Position numbers and translations under genes: made by a program
Origin: Streptomyces filipinensis
GTDB taxonomy: Bacteria > Actinomycetota > Actinomycetes > Streptomycetales > Streptomycetaceae
Assembly: GCF_014649495.1 (NCBI RefSeq)
Contig: NZ_BMTD01000036.1
Coordinates: forward strand, 1 to 36,680
DNA: 36,680 nt
Reading direction: 5' to 3'
Shown here: in pieces, positions 24,999-33,857 of the stretch
Numbering within the stretch: the stretch's first letter is position 1
How the letters are laid out: each line of letters starts with the position of its first letter
The notes under the pieces: generated by a model
Told to the model about the DNA's origin: nothing
Databases searched by the model: none
What the model saw: the letters and a program-made list of their open reading frames with translations, nothing else

Positions 24999-25706
24999 TC
25001 ATGAGGTGGGCTGTTCATCCGGCCAGGGGGTACGGGCGACGATCAATAAATCGGGGGCTTGAGTGCCGGACGGCACGGCATGCTGGGTGACGAGGACGAC
25101 GGCCACTTCGTAGCCGCCCTTCCGCACCGAGCTCCAGGTGGTTCCCGCGCAGAGACGGCCCGGCACGGGCGCTAGCCGGGCGCGGTACGGACGGTCGGGG
25201 GTGATGGTCACCTGTAGCGCGGTGTTCTCAGAGGCTGGTCCGGATGGGTCCTGACCGGCCACGACCCGGCCGTCCTTCAGGACGAGAATCCGTGGCTCGC
25301 CGGACAGGACCGCTGGGGCGGTCGAGTCCACCTCGTAGGTGACCTGCGGGGCTCCGTTTGGGGCCGTGCGCGCATCGGAGATACGTACGGTCACGGCTCC
25401 GCGGCCGGTACTCGCCGGAATGGTGGCGCCGCAGGTGTGACGAGGGAGCCCCGGAACTGCGCCGCTCGTCGCCGGGGGCTGCCTCTGCAGCGAGCCCATC
25501 GGTGTCTTCGGCTCCGGTGTCGAGTCGGACGGCAACGTGTTCAGCACCACCGCGGCGGCCACGGCCAGGCCCGCCCCGGCCACGGCGGTGTACCGGACGC
25601 CTCTGCGCCGGCGCACCCGGGTCCGGACGCGTTCGGTGTCGATCTCCAGCGGTGGTGTGCGTTGCGCGGCAGCCAGCAGCTGTGCGCGCAGGTCCACGGG
25701 CTTCAT
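24999..25706 (-). CDS. membrane protein, probable anti-sigma factor
   Basis: 235 residues from ATG 25706, which overlaps the stop of the sigma gene as ATGA. It has an N-terminal cytoplasmic stretch of about 35 residues (KPVDLRAQLLAAAQRTPPLEIDTERVRTRVRRRRG), one hydrophobic helix (YTAVAGAGLAVAAAVVLN) and an extracytoplasmic domain of about 175 residues with a Cys pair (HTCGATI, GRLCAGTTW) that could form a disulfide. Translational coupling to an ECF sigma gene and this topology are typical of anti-sigma factors. No ZAS zinc motif is present, so the assignment rests on context. Confidence 0.82.
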   Translation of the reverse strand: MKPVDLRAQLLAAAQRTPPLEIDTERVRTRVRRRRGVRYTAVAGAGLAVAAAVVLNTLPSDSTPEPKTPMGSLQRQPPATSGAVPGLPRHTCGATIPASTGRGAVTVRISDARTAPNGAPQVTYEVDSTAPAVLSGEPRILVLKDGRVVAGQDPSGPASENTALQVTITPDRPYRARLAPVPGRLCAGTTWSSVRKGGYEVAVVLVTQHAVPSGTQAPDLLIVARTPWPDEQPTS

Positions 25707-26224
25707 GTCTCCACCCTTTCCTCCGCGACGCGATGTTGCGGTGGCCGCAACTGGGCCCCCAGCCGTGCCAGCGCGTCGCTCAGATGACGCTTGACCGTCC
25801 CCTCACCGCAGCCGAGCCGCGCCGCGACGTCCGCGGTGGACATGTCCTCGTAGTAACGGAGCACCACGCACGCCCGCTGCCTCGGCGACAGCCCGCGCAG
25901 GGCGTCCATGAGGTCGACCCGATGCAGGACGTCCGCGCTGTGGTCGGCGACCGGCGCCGAGGACACGAGCCGCGGAAGCGCGCGGATCCAACGGGCGCGG
26001 CGCCGGTGCAGGTCCAGGTAGCGGTTGAGCATCGTGCGACGCACGTATGCCTCCGCCTCCCCCAGTTCCCACGCACGGCGGGGCCGGGAGAAGACCCGCA
26101 CCAGTGCCTCCTGAACCAGGTCAGCGGCCTCCGCGCGGTCGCCGCACAGCAGGAAGCCGTACCGGTTCAGCTCCTCGCCGCGCTCCTGCGCGAGCTCGGA
26201 CAACAGCCTTGACCATTCGGCCAC
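25703..26224 (-). CDS. SigE-family ECF RNA polymerase sigma factor
   Basis: About 173 residues. Region 2 is clear (EELNRYGFLLCGDRAEAADLVQEALVRVF...AEAYVRRTMLNRYLDLHRRRARW) and so is region 4 (LSPRQRACVVLRYYEDMSTADVAARLGCGEGTVKRHLSDALARL), the pattern of the SigE-type group in Streptomyces (residues YGFLLCGD, DLVQE). I prefer GTG 26224, just after GGAGGGG, although its spacing is short; GTG 26245 is the alternative and adds seven residues. The stop overlaps the anti-sigma-like gene's ATG. The three genes make a signalling operon whose stimulus is unknown. Confidence 0.9.
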   Translation of the reverse strand: MAEWSRLLSELAQERGEELNRYGFLLCGDRAEAADLVQEALVRVFSRPRRAWELGEAEAYVRRTMLNRYLDLHRRRARWIRALPRLVSSAPVADHSADVLHRVDLMDALRGLSPRQRACVVLRYYEDMSTADVAARLGCGEGTVKRHLSDALARLGAQLRPPQHRVAEERVET

Positions 26225-26364
26225 ATCCCCTCCGATCCCCTTCACCCGGTATCACGAACAACTCGACCGTTTGGTTGGGGCCTTGCGGCCGAAGACCTCA
26301 ACGAGGCTTCGCGGGCGGTCGCGGGCCGCCCCACACGGGACGGAACGATCCACCAGCCAGCCTG

Positions 26365-26550
26365 TCACGCGACCCCTCGGACAGGCCCTAGTCGTGCGAA
26401 CCTCGGATCTTGAGCAGCGAGACCATCGGCATCGATCTCTGCCGCGCGAAGGAACACCTCCTCTTCTGGGATGTTCTTTGCTTCGGCGGCCGAGGACAGG
26501 CCCAGCCACTTCTCGTCCCACTGGCCTGCAAGGACCGCTTCGGCACGGCC
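26365..26550 (-). pseudogene. unidentified coding fragment
   Basis: A minus-strand frame opening right after a TAG at 26551 reads RAEAVLAGQWDEKWLGLSS and then AAEAKNIPEEEVFLRAAEIDADGLAAQDPRF to a TGA at 26365. The composition is clearly protein-like but there is no start codon. It looks like the C-terminal end of a lost gene. I do not recognise it. Confidence 0.4.
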
Positions 26551-26628
26551 CTACGAGCTCGTAACACGATCTTGTTGAGGCGCGCTGGTCGGGCGTGACC
26601 AGTAGGACGATTCCGCCGTTCGTGAGGT

Positions 26629-27155
26629 GTGGGGAATCGGCCACGGATCGTGGATGACGGACTGTGGGCGCTGGTCGAGCCGTTGCTGCCGCCCTGGCCG
26701 CAGAAGGCTCCCGGCCCGAGGCCGCTCGATGACCGGCGGCTGTGCCTGCAGGACATCATGTACGTGCTCTACAACGACGTCAGCTGGCAACTGCTAACGC
26801 TGGAGCCGGGGTTCGGCTCCGGTCAGGCCTGCTGGCGCCGGCCAGGGCGGTGGCACGAGGCGGGTGTCTTCGAGAAGCCGCACCGCATCCTGCTCGCCCA
26901 GCTCCACGCGCCTGACGAACTCGACCGGACCCGGGCCTGCGTGGATGCCTCCCACATCCGCACGAAAGAGGGGGCGAGGCCACCGGCCCGTCACCGGTCG
27001 ACCGTGGGGAGCCGGGCAGTAAACACCACCTGATCTGCGACGGCAGGGGCACCCCGTTCAAGGTCATCACCACCGCCGCCAACGTCAACCGTCACGCGAA
27101 CCCTGGTCCTTGTCGACGGCATCCCTCCCGTCGCCAGCCGACAACGCCGCTGGCC
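26629..27155 (+). pseudogene. IS5-type transposase, frame-broken
   Basis: The first frame carries the N-terminal DUF4096-like region (IVDDGLWALVEPLLPPWPQKAPGPRPL, then LQDIMYVLYNDVSWQLL, and TRACVDASHIRTKEG, which holds the first catalytic Asp). After a frame change it continues GPSPVDRGEPGSKHHLICDGRGTPFKVITTAANVN and then, after another, LVLVDGIPPVA. The DDE core is thus split over at least three frames and the C-terminal third is missing. The conserved S-K-H-H-L block with the second half of the active-site region is easy to see. Dead copy, different subgroup from the remnants at 4195-6474. Confidence 0.82.
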
Positions 27156-27493
27156 TCGCCCCCGGCACACCGGCTTGAGCGAGGTTGTCGAAGCTGCTTC
27201 CCGGCACTTGCTGGGCAGATGCGGACTTCCACGGAGGCAGGCAGCGGCACCGCCCCAGTTGCCGCAAGTACTGGTACCAGAGGCCACTTTGACAGCGAAA
27301 ACGCAACTTCGACATGGCCCGCAAAGGCCGCTACGTTCACCTGGTCGTCGGTGGTCGCCCACGGTCGCACAGGAGTTCCTTCAGGCTGGGCCACCCGCGA
27401 TGGGATGAGTCGGTCACGCCCCACGAACCCTTGCCCCCTGCTCAAGCCACCGAACCGAGTCCACGCCAGGCAGCCCCAACCAGGGAGAGACGC

Positions 27494-28054
27494 ATGCCCC
27501 ATCTTGCTCTGTACACATTCGGCACCCTGAAGTCACCTCTCGCCGATCCCGCGCCTCTCACGCGCGAGTTCTACGACATTGGCGAGGCCGTCTACCGGAA
27601 GATCAGTCAACACCCCGGATACATCGGGCGTGCTGAAGCGGCAGGCGGTGACCGGGGCGTGCTCTTCGAGGCGGACTGGGGTGCATGGGGAGAGTTCGCC
27701 GTACCGACCTGGTACGACAAGGGCCATACGGCGGCAACCACCGCCCTGGCCACGACCCTCTCGCTCTGGACCGACCTGCGCCCCGCCTTCGACGCCATCT
27801 ACACCGGCCTGCACCGTGAGGCGCTGAACAGGCGTTACGACTGGTTCGAGAGGACAGAGCACCCGAATTACGTGTTCTGGTGGGTCTCCGACGGCGTGAT
27901 ACCTACCTGGCAGGACGGGGTTTCCAGGCTGGAACACCTCCACGACCACGGCTCCGCGGCGCACGCCTTCACCTTCCACCGCTCATTCTCCCCGGACGGA
28001 ACTCCGACCAGGCTCAAAGGCATCGGGCCGATGGCGCCGCCAGGCCTCCGGTGA
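27494..28054 (+). CDS. DUF3291 domain protein
   Basis: 186 residues from ATG 27494 (GGGAGA upstream). It starts MPHLALYTFGTLKSPLADP and continues EFYDIGEAVYRKISQHPGYIGRAEA, then WYDKGHTAATTALATTLSLWTDL and a late FERTEHPNYVFWWV, HLHDHGSAAHAFTFHRSF. This is the DUF3291 family (ferredoxin-like alpha/beta fold, relatives of antibiotic-biosynthesis monooxygenase-like proteins); conserved His and Trp residues suggest an enzyme or binding protein, but the function is not established. No obvious operon partner; the next gene starts 7 bases on. Confidence 0.85.
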   Translation: MPHLALYTFGTLKSPLADPAPLTREFYDIGEAVYRKISQHPGYIGRAEAAGGDRGVLFEADWGAWGEFAVPTWYDKGHTAATTALATTLSLWTDLRPAFDAIYTGLHREALNRRYDWFERTEHPNYVFWWVSDGVIPTWQDGVSRLEHLHDHGSAAHAFTFHRSFSPDGTPTRLKGIGPMAPPGLR

Positions 28055-28061
28055 GGGGGCT

Positions 28062-28964
28062 TTGGAGCCGGTGACACGGCCCGCGGCAGGTGTGCCGACC
28101 CCCGTCACGGGGCGGGCTGCGCCGGGCCGGCTGTACTCGGCGTCGACGCGGGTGCACTGCGAGACTGTGCTGAGGTCGTTCTACGCCTTCCATTTGGAGG
28201 AGGGCACCGGCCCGATCATCAACCCGTTTCCCCAGCGCGGGAACGCCGCCGGTTGCCAGCTACGGCTGGCCGGACGGCTCGGCAGTCGGCGGAAGGCAGG
28301 TACCGGCCGTCGCTTCCTCAGCGTCTACCGAGGCGGCTGCCCGACGACCGTTTCAACGAGCTGTTTGCTGCGCTGCGTTACAACCGCGACCGTGCTCTTC
28401 TGGCCTTTTGGGTGGTCAACGGGGCCCGGGCCAGCGAGCTGCTGACCAGTCGGCAGCGTGACCCGCTGCCCGGCGAGCAGCTGCTTGGCGTGATCCGCAA
28501 GGGAACCAAGGCATTTCAGCAGTTGCCATCCTCGCCTGATGCGTTCGTATGGCTGCGCTTGTATCAGGAGGAGGCCTGGCGAGCTGGGGCCCCCGGGGAG
28601 GACACCAGGCGTTGTGGTGGACGCTGCGGCGGCCCTTTCGACCGCTGACCTACCATGCGGCCCGGGCAATGTTGAACGGGCCAACGCGTTACTCGGGGTG
28701 AACTGGACGCTGCACGACTTGCGGCACACCGCCGCCTACCGAATGGCCCGTGATCCCGGACCGGCCTTGACGGACGTGCAGTGGGTCCTTGGCCACGCGC
28801 ACCTGAGCACCACACAGATCTACCTGCCAGCCGGCCGTGACGAGATCATTGAAGCGGTCCGCGCACACCACCAGCGCCAGACGCGACTGGCGCAAGTCCC
28901 GGCAGTACCCGCCCCTGGGTACCGAGCCGAGTCGCTCTACGACCTCTTCGGAGGCGCCCGGTGA
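28062..28964 (+). pseudogene. tyrosine recombinase 1 (Tn554 TnpA-like), frame-broken
   Basis: The N-terminal SAM-like domain reads YSASTRVHCETVLRSFYAFHLEEGTGP in the first frame; a second frame continues PQRLPRRLPDDRFNELFAALRYNRDRALLAFWVVNGARASELL (catalytic Arg in GARASE), and a third gives LHDLRHTAAYRMARDPG and VQWVLGHAHLSTTQIYL (HxxR, H and the nucleophile Tyr). Frameshifts lie near 28240 and 28610. The last codon overlaps the next gene as GTGA. Correcting the two shifts would give one phage-integrase-family protein of about 300 residues, so it is either recently dead or misread. Confidence 0.85.
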
Positions 28965-30690
28965 ACGTTCGCATCCGGGAGAGGGCCGGCGGCACCCGCG
29001 TCCGGGCGGACGACCGTCCACCGGTGCGGCCGGCCGCGGGCGGACCGAGCCCGCTTGGCGTTGGCCCGGATCATGCTCGCGAAAGGGGGAGGCCTGGCGG
29101 ACATCACCGCCGGGGACGCCTTCGAGTACTACGTCGAGTTACGGAAGTTGGTCCGTACCCAATCTGGCGGCACTCTCTTCTACTCCTGGCTGCGAGAACT
29201 GGGGAACGTGCCGACCACGCCCCGGTGACCCTGCGTTTCCTCAACAAGGTGACGGGGCAGCTCACGTGCACGCAGCTGGTCGACCGGCACGGCGTGGCCT
29301 CCGCACCGATCCGCGATCTGCTGATCGACTACCTTGAGGAACCCCGTCCACGACTCGACTACAGCACCCTCGACAACCTCGCCCGCAATCTGACCAGGAA
29401 CTTCTGGTCCGACCTGGAGATGCACCACCCAGGCATCGACTCCCTCGACTTGCCGCCCGGGGTCGCCGCCGCATGGAAGGAGCGGTTCCGCACCAGGACC
29501 CAGCGGCGCAAACGGCCGGACGGCACCGGGGGTCGACGCTCGTCGAGCGTGCTGAATACGAACAATTACTCGTGGCGGTGCGGGCTCTCCACCTGGACAT
29601 CGCGCGTTGGGCCGCCGAGGGACCCACCCGGTGGGGACCCTGGGCAGCACCCTTTCCGATCAAGGAGGCTGAAGTCTCCAACCGCAAGCGCGTCGAGCGG
29701 CGAACGGCCCGCATGGACCAGCGGACGCGCGAGCGACTGCCCGTCCTGGAGACCTTCGTCCGGGCTGCGGCCGATCACCACGCCCAGCAATCGGCCCGCC
29801 TCCAGCCCCTGCTCGCCGTCCCGCCCGGGACCACCTTCACGATCGGCGAAGCGGTTTTCGTCCGCACCAAGAACGCGACGACCGCTGGCGCGCGGGACGA
29901 GCAGGGCACTCTTCGCCATTTCGGTCAGGCCGAGCACCGCGCGTTCTGGGCCTGGGCGGCGGTGGAGTTTCTCCGCCACACCGGCGCCCGCATTGAGGAG
30001 ATGCTGGAGATCAGCCATCACGCGATGATCCAGTACTGGCTGCCTACCACCGGCGAGATCGTCCCACTGTCGCAGATCGCTCCGTCCAAGACCGACCAGG
30101 AGCGAGTCGTGCTCGTCAGCCCAGAACTGGCCGACGTCCTGGCGACCATCATCCGACGTGTCCGCGACCCGCGGACCGGGGCCATCCCGCTCCTGTCCGC
30201 CTACGACTATGAGGAACGCGTCTGGAACCCGCCGTCTCCGCTGCTGTTCCAGTGGGACCGCGGCGGCGAGAGATCCCGCATGTCGGGCGAGTTCATCCGC
30301 AGCGCACTCGGAGAGGTCCTCGCCTTCATCGGCCTCACCGACTCGACCGGCCATCCACTGGTCTTCGCGCCGCACGACTTCCGCCGCTTGTTCATCACCG
30401 ATGCCATCCGCTCCGGCCTCCCGCCTCACATCGCGCAGGTCATCGCCGGCCACGCCAACATCAACACCACGATGGGCTACCACGCGATCTACCCGGAAGA
30501 GACCATCGAAGTCCATCGCGCCTTCATCACCCGCCGCCGCGCCCTGCGGCCAGCAGAGGAATACCGCACTCCCACCGACGCCGAGTGGGGGGACTTCCTC
30601 GGCCACTTCGAACGCCGCAAGCTCTCCGTCGGCACCTGCGCCCGCGCCTACGGCACCACCTGCATCCACGAACACGCCTGCTTCTCTGAA
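28961..30690 (+). pseudogene. tyrosine recombinase 2 (TnpB-like), frame-broken and 3'-truncated
   Basis: From GTG 28961 the frame is lost early; another frame gives LALARIMLAKGGGLADITAGDAFEYYVELRKLV, then the first frame gives VTLRFLNKVTGQLTCTQLVDRHGV and LARNLTRNFWSDLEMHHPG up to about 29535, and the third frame carries the rest from STLVERAEYEQLL through the catalytic domain (GARIEEM Arg, PSKTDQERVVL Lys, HDFRRLF, GHANINTTMGYHAIY). After the Cys-rich tail CARAYGTTCIHEHAC (about 30684) it departs from the family: the expected following C-x-x-C part is replaced by unrelated sequence. About 560 residues survive in total. With recombinase 1 it makes a Tn554-like TnpA-TnpB pair. Confidence 0.85.
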
Positions 30691-30760
30691 CTGGCTGTGT
30701 GTCGCGGCATGGCATCGGTGGTAGGAAGGGCTCAGGCTGCTCGGGGTAGGGGGGTGTGGC

Positions 30761-31273
30761 TTGGCTGGGGAGGCTGTGTTCGGCTTCGTTGGTGTCGTGC
30801 TCGGCTCCGTCACGACATCGGCGTTGACCATCTATAAGGAGCGGCTCACCGGAAGTCGCGAGGCCGCCGCTCGTGATCGGCAGTTCGAGCGTGATCAGCA
30901 AGCTGCCCGCGATGCTTTTCAGCGAGAGAGCGTCCTAGCTCTGCAGGCTGCGGTGGCTGATTTGATCAAGGCAGCTTATGGCGAGATGGACAGGTTGCTC
31001 GTTGAGCTTCAGGAGACGGGGAATTGGACTGCTCGAGTCTGGGAAACTCCGACAGCCGTTGGCTGGTCGGAGGCCGTGCTGAGTCTTGAGACAGCACGGG
31101 CTCGGGTCTTCGACGACGGCATACGAGCGCTTGCCACGGAGCTCCGAACCCTTGCAGGCGAGTCGGTGTGGGCGAAGGACGTGGAGGCGTGTAAGCGGGC
31201 CAGCAGGCAGCTTGAGCCGTTGCAGATCCAGTTCCATGAGGCAGTGGCCCGGGTGCTCCCGACTCTGTATTAG
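30761..31273 (+). CDS. membrane-anchored coiled-coil protein of unknown function
   Basis: 170 residues from TTG 30761 (GGGGGG upstream at about 7 bases). It has a short hydrophobic N-terminal helix (VFGFVGVVLGSVTTSALTIY) followed by a charged, helical, probably coiled-coil segment (KERLTGSREAAARDRQFERD, then ALQAAVADLIKAAYGEMDRLLVEL). The type is common in Streptomyces as a single-pass protein of unknown role. It sits precisely between two recombinase genes that face each other, at the point where recombinase 2 is truncated, and its GC content appears lower than that of its neighbours, so it was probably brought in separately. Confidence 0.75.
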   Translation: MAGEAVFGFVGVVLGSVTTSALTIYKERLTGSREAAARDRQFERDQQAARDAFQRESVLALQAAVADLIKAAYGEMDRLLVELQETGNWTARVWETPTAVGWSEAVLSLETARARVFDDGIRALATELRTLAGESVWAKDVEACKRASRQLEPLQIQFHEAVARVLPTLY

Positions 31274-31305
31274 GCCCAGGTTGTAGCGGGGCGGCAAAAC
31301 ATCCA

Positions 31306-32586
31306 TCATGTTCTGCTCCTGACGGCGGGAAGGCCGAGGTCGACGGTGTTGTCATCACTGGGCCTCCGGCCGATCTGCGCGAGCTTGTCCTCAGCGCCGG
31401 CCAGGCTGACACGGAGCCCTTCAACCTCACCGAGCCAGCCTTCGCGTTCGGCCTCGGCGATGCGGGCAATGAGGTTGTCGCGGATCTCCTCCAACCGGCC
31501 GAGCTGGGCCGGGTCCGGCCGGAGGAGTGAGCAACGAACACAAGCATGTTCATGAACACAAGGGCTTGAAAAGGCACGAGCGCAGGTGCCGATGGAGACC
31601 TTACGCTTCTCGAAGTGCGCGAGGAACGCGTCCCATTCCTCCTCTGTGGGGGTCCGATACTCATCGCTGGGCCGGGTGGCCCTGCGGCGGGCGATGAAGG
31701 CGCGATGGGCCTCGATAGTCTCGGCCGGGTAGATCGCCTTGTAGCCCATCGTCGTGTCAAGGCTCTTATGCCCACAGAGCATTTGAGCAATGTGCGGTGG
31801 CAGGCCGTTGATGATGGCGTCGGTCACGAAGATCCTGCGGAAGTCGTGCGGGGAGAAGACGAGCGGTTCGCTAGCGGCATCAGTCAGGCCCGTGGCGGCC
31901 AGCGCGTTGATCAGAAGCTTGCGGAGGGCGGTCGGGGTGAATGCGCGGTGTTCGGTGCCGATATCGCGCTGGAACAGCAGCGGCATCGGCGGGTTCCAGA
32001 CCCGCTCATGGACGTCGTAGGAGGTCACCAGCGGAATCGCGCCGTTGCTTCCTCGCAGGCGGCGGATGATGGTGGAAAGGATGTCAGCCAGTTCCGGGCT
32101 GACCAGCAGGAGCCGTTCGCTGTCGGTCTTGGACGGGGCGACCTGCAGCAGGGGTACGACTTCGCCGGTGCTGGGGAGCCGGTATTCGGTGATGCTGTGG
32201 TGGGTCAGCTCCAGGAGCTCCTCGTTGCGGATGCCGGTCAGGCGCAAGACCTCGATCGCGGCGAAGGCCCAGAAGGCTTCGGTCTCCTCGTGAGTGAGGT
32301 TCCGCCGCCGCCCGGTCGAGGTCTCCTCGGCCCAGGTCAGGTGCCCGGCGGCCTTGGGCGCGACGGCTCTGCGCAAGGTTCCGGCGGTGTCGGGGATCAA
32401 GTCCCCGGGCCGGGTTTGCTCGGCGGCAGCCAGTAGTTCGGCCGCGGCGCGTCGCCTGCGGTCGACGGTGTCGATCAGCACCGGCAGGACGGGAAGCCGT
32501 TCGCGGGTGCGCTGGTCCATGCGAGCCTTGCGGTGCAGACGACTCGGGACAAAGACCGGTCCCTGGTGCGCCGGTCGGCACTCCAT
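31306..32586 (-). CDS. tyrosine recombinase 3 (TnpB-like), N-terminally truncated
   Basis: 426 residues from ATG 32586. All catalytic residues are present: Arg120 in TGIRNEE, Lys153 in PSKTDSE, His247 and Arg250 in HDFRR, His273 in CGHKSLDT and Tyr282 in TMGYKAIY. The tail has the zinc-like cluster CARAFSSPCVHEHACVRC followed by a coiled-coil helix (LEEIRDNLIARIAEAEREGW). It is a paralogue of recombinase 2 (same order of motifs), but the match begins only at RKARMDQRTRERLP; about 200 residues of core-binding domain are missing before it. It lies in the opposite orientation to recombinases 1 and 2, tail to tail. It may be catalytically competent but lacks the usual DNA-binding front, so its activity is uncertain. 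Confidence 0.88.
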   Translation of the reverse strand: MECRPAHQGPVFVPSRLHRKARMDQRTRERLPVLPVLIDTVDRRRRAAAELLAAAEQTRPGDLIPDTAGTLRRAVAPKAAGHLTWAEETSTGRRRNLTHEETEAFWAFAAIEVLRLTGIRNEELLELTHHSITEYRLPSTGEVVPLLQVAPSKTDSERLLLVSPELADILSTIIRRLRGSNGAIPLVTSYDVHERVWNPPMPLLFQRDIGTEHRAFTPTALRKLLINALAATGLTDAASEPLVFSPHDFRRIFVTDAIINGLPPHIAQMLCGHKSLDTTMGYKAIYPAETIEAHRAFIARRRATRPSDEYRTPTEEEWDAFLAHFEKRKVSIGTCARAFSSPCVHEHACVRCSLLRPDPAQLGRLEEIRDNLIARIAEAEREGWLGEVEGLRVSLAGAEDKLAQIGRRPSDDNTVDLGLPAVRSRT

Positions 32587-32624
32587 GCCCGTGTCCTAAC
32601 GTTCGCAGGGTTCTTTTGCCGAGC

Positions 32625-32870
32625 ATGAAGAAAATCATTTCGGCCGCCGCGCTCGCCGCTGCGGGCCTCAGCCTGGCCGCCCCGGCCGCCCAGGCTGCAC
32701 CCGCCCCTATCCCGGCCGCCCCGGCCGCCCACGCCGCCCCCGTCGCCTTCGGTGACGAAACCACCGAGTTCGAAGCGACTGGAGCCATCCTGGACACGGG
32801 CACTTCCCTGATCACCCTCCCGAGCGAGTACGCCGAGATGCTCAACTCGATGCTGAATAGCCATAAGTAG
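32625..32870 (+). CDS. small secreted protein
   Basis: 81 residues from ATG 32625 (a TTG at 32616 is also in frame). It has a strong signal peptide (MKKIISAAALAAAGLSLAAPAAQA) followed by an Ala/Pro-rich linker and a short acidic mature segment, DETTEFEATGAILDTGTSLITLPSEYAE and a Met/Leu/Asn tail. The mature peptide is about 55 residues. No cysteines, so not a chaplin. Family unknown. It sits immediately upstream of, and divergent from, the truncated recombinase, with only 38 bases between the starts; its 5' region may therefore have been shaped by the truncation. A possible hairpin (CCCCCTC at 32899-32905 with GAGGGGG at 32921-32927) follows. Confidence 0.65.
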   Translation: MKKIISAAALAAAGLSLAAPAAQAAPAPIPAAPAAHAAPVAFGDETTEFEATGAILDTGTSLITLPSEYAEMLNSMLNSHK

Positions 32871-32928
32871 CCGCAGATCAATCAGGGGCGGATCGGGGCC
32901 CCCTCCTCGCCCATGCCTCCGAGGGGGA

Positions 32929-33066
32929 TCACAGCCCGGGCCGGGCCGCAATCGGCGAATCAGGGGAATGAACCCAGTCAGCCAAACCCCCTCTGAGAGA
33001 CAGGTCTTCGTTCAGAGAAGTGACCAGGCCGAAGCTGATGGCGCCGGACCAGACGGTTCGGGGCAT
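32929..33066 (-). pseudogene. ku: Ku protein 5' remnant
   Basis: The ATG at 33066 has a good GGAGGT site and begins MPRTVWSGAISFGLVT, the hallmark N-terminus of bacterial Ku (WSGAISFGLVxVPVKLY). After GLVT the match stops; the frame runs 29 more unrelated codons to a TGA at 32929. Ku would bind DNA ends in non-homologous end joining, but only the first 16 residues remain here. The sequence break lies near 33018, on the side of the recombinase cluster. Confidence 0.72.
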
Positions 33067-33462
33067 GGTGGACCTCCGCAGTAGCCCCGAGCACCACCAG
33101 CCTACGAAACCGAATCACCCCTGATCACACGGGGAGAGCCGAGTAGGTGCGGTGCCGGGCCATGGGGTGGGCCGCGGCCTCGCCCGCAGACATGCACAAC
33201 CGCCGGTCCCGGCGGCCGGGGTGTCGCACCGGGCCGCTGCTCCGCCAGGCCGTCCAGCCGACGGGCGTGGCCGGAGTGGGGCCGCACACATGCCTTGCGC
33301 CGCAGGTCCGACCGGCGCTCACCTGGCGCTGGTAACAGGCTTGCGATAACGGCCAGTTAGTGATGGCGCGCCGGGTGCCTGCTAGGGCATGGTGGGAGCG
33401 GGCGGCGCGATTCTGCGCCGTACGGCCCCGTCAGGGGGGTGCGCCCGCAGGAGGTGATGGAC
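33067..33462. other. intergenic stretch, no gene seen
   Basis: This includes the upstream region of the Ku remnant and about 300 bases of high-GC sequence. Several overlapping open frames on both strands have no ribosome site and shadow-like composition. Nothing further supported. Confidence 0.4.
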
Positions 33463-33513
33463 ATGACCGCTATGTCCCACCTGTGGATCAACTGCTACGA
33501 CTCCGGAATCTAG
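33463..33513 (+). CDS. possible 16-residue leader or truncated gene start
   Basis: ATG 33463 lies 8 bases after a full consensus ribosome site (AGGAGGTGAT) and encodes MTAMSHLWINCYDSGI before TAG. No peptide family is recognised. With such a strong site it may be the start of a truncated gene, or a leader peptide for the small membrane protein 155 bases downstream. Low confidence. Confidence 0.3.
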   Translation: MTAMSHLWINCYDSGI

Positions 33514-33668
33514 CCGGGGCCAACCGCAGAGGCATTCCTGCGCGGAGTCGGCAGTACGGACCCTGCCGCGCCTGTCCGGTCCCCTCTGCGACCGGACGCA
33601 CTCCACCGTTGGCACCTGGCTCTCCGGAAGTTGTCCCGACAGCTCTGGCCTGCCATCGGAGGACTCCC

Positions 33669-33857
33669 ATGACGACGGTTCCTGCTCTCCTCGCGCAACT
33701 CGCCACTGGAACGCCCGGCCTCCTGCTCGCGGTGGTCGTGGTGCTTGCGGCGACGTTCCTCGTCGCCCTCGCCATAGCCGTACGCGGAACGCCACCCGAG
33801 GAACGCGCGGCAGTCCTACGCGCCTTCGCGCAGACGCTGCCCGTACGCCGCAGATAA
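33669..33857 (+). CDS. small single-pass membrane protein
   Basis: 62 residues from ATG 33669, preceded by CGGAGGACTCCC, a good ribosome site. The sequence has a short polar N-terminus, one long hydrophobic helix (LLLAVVVVLAATFLVALAIAV) and a basic tail (EERAAVLRAFAQTLPVRRR), hence a membrane protein with a cytoplasmic C-terminus. Small proteins of this form are common in Streptomyces and lack a known role. No operon partner within 200 bases. Confidence 0.65.
   Translation: MTTVPALLAQLATGTPGLLLAVVVVLAATFLVALAIAVRGTPPEERAAVLRAFAQTLPVRRR

Noticed and set aside
29566..30831. 421-codon minus-strand frame opposite recombinase 2
   Set aside because: Antisense shadow; the plus-strand frame carries all recombinase motifs.
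31615..32436. 273-codon plus frame opposite recombinase 3
   Set aside because: Antisense shadow of an intact catalytic domain.
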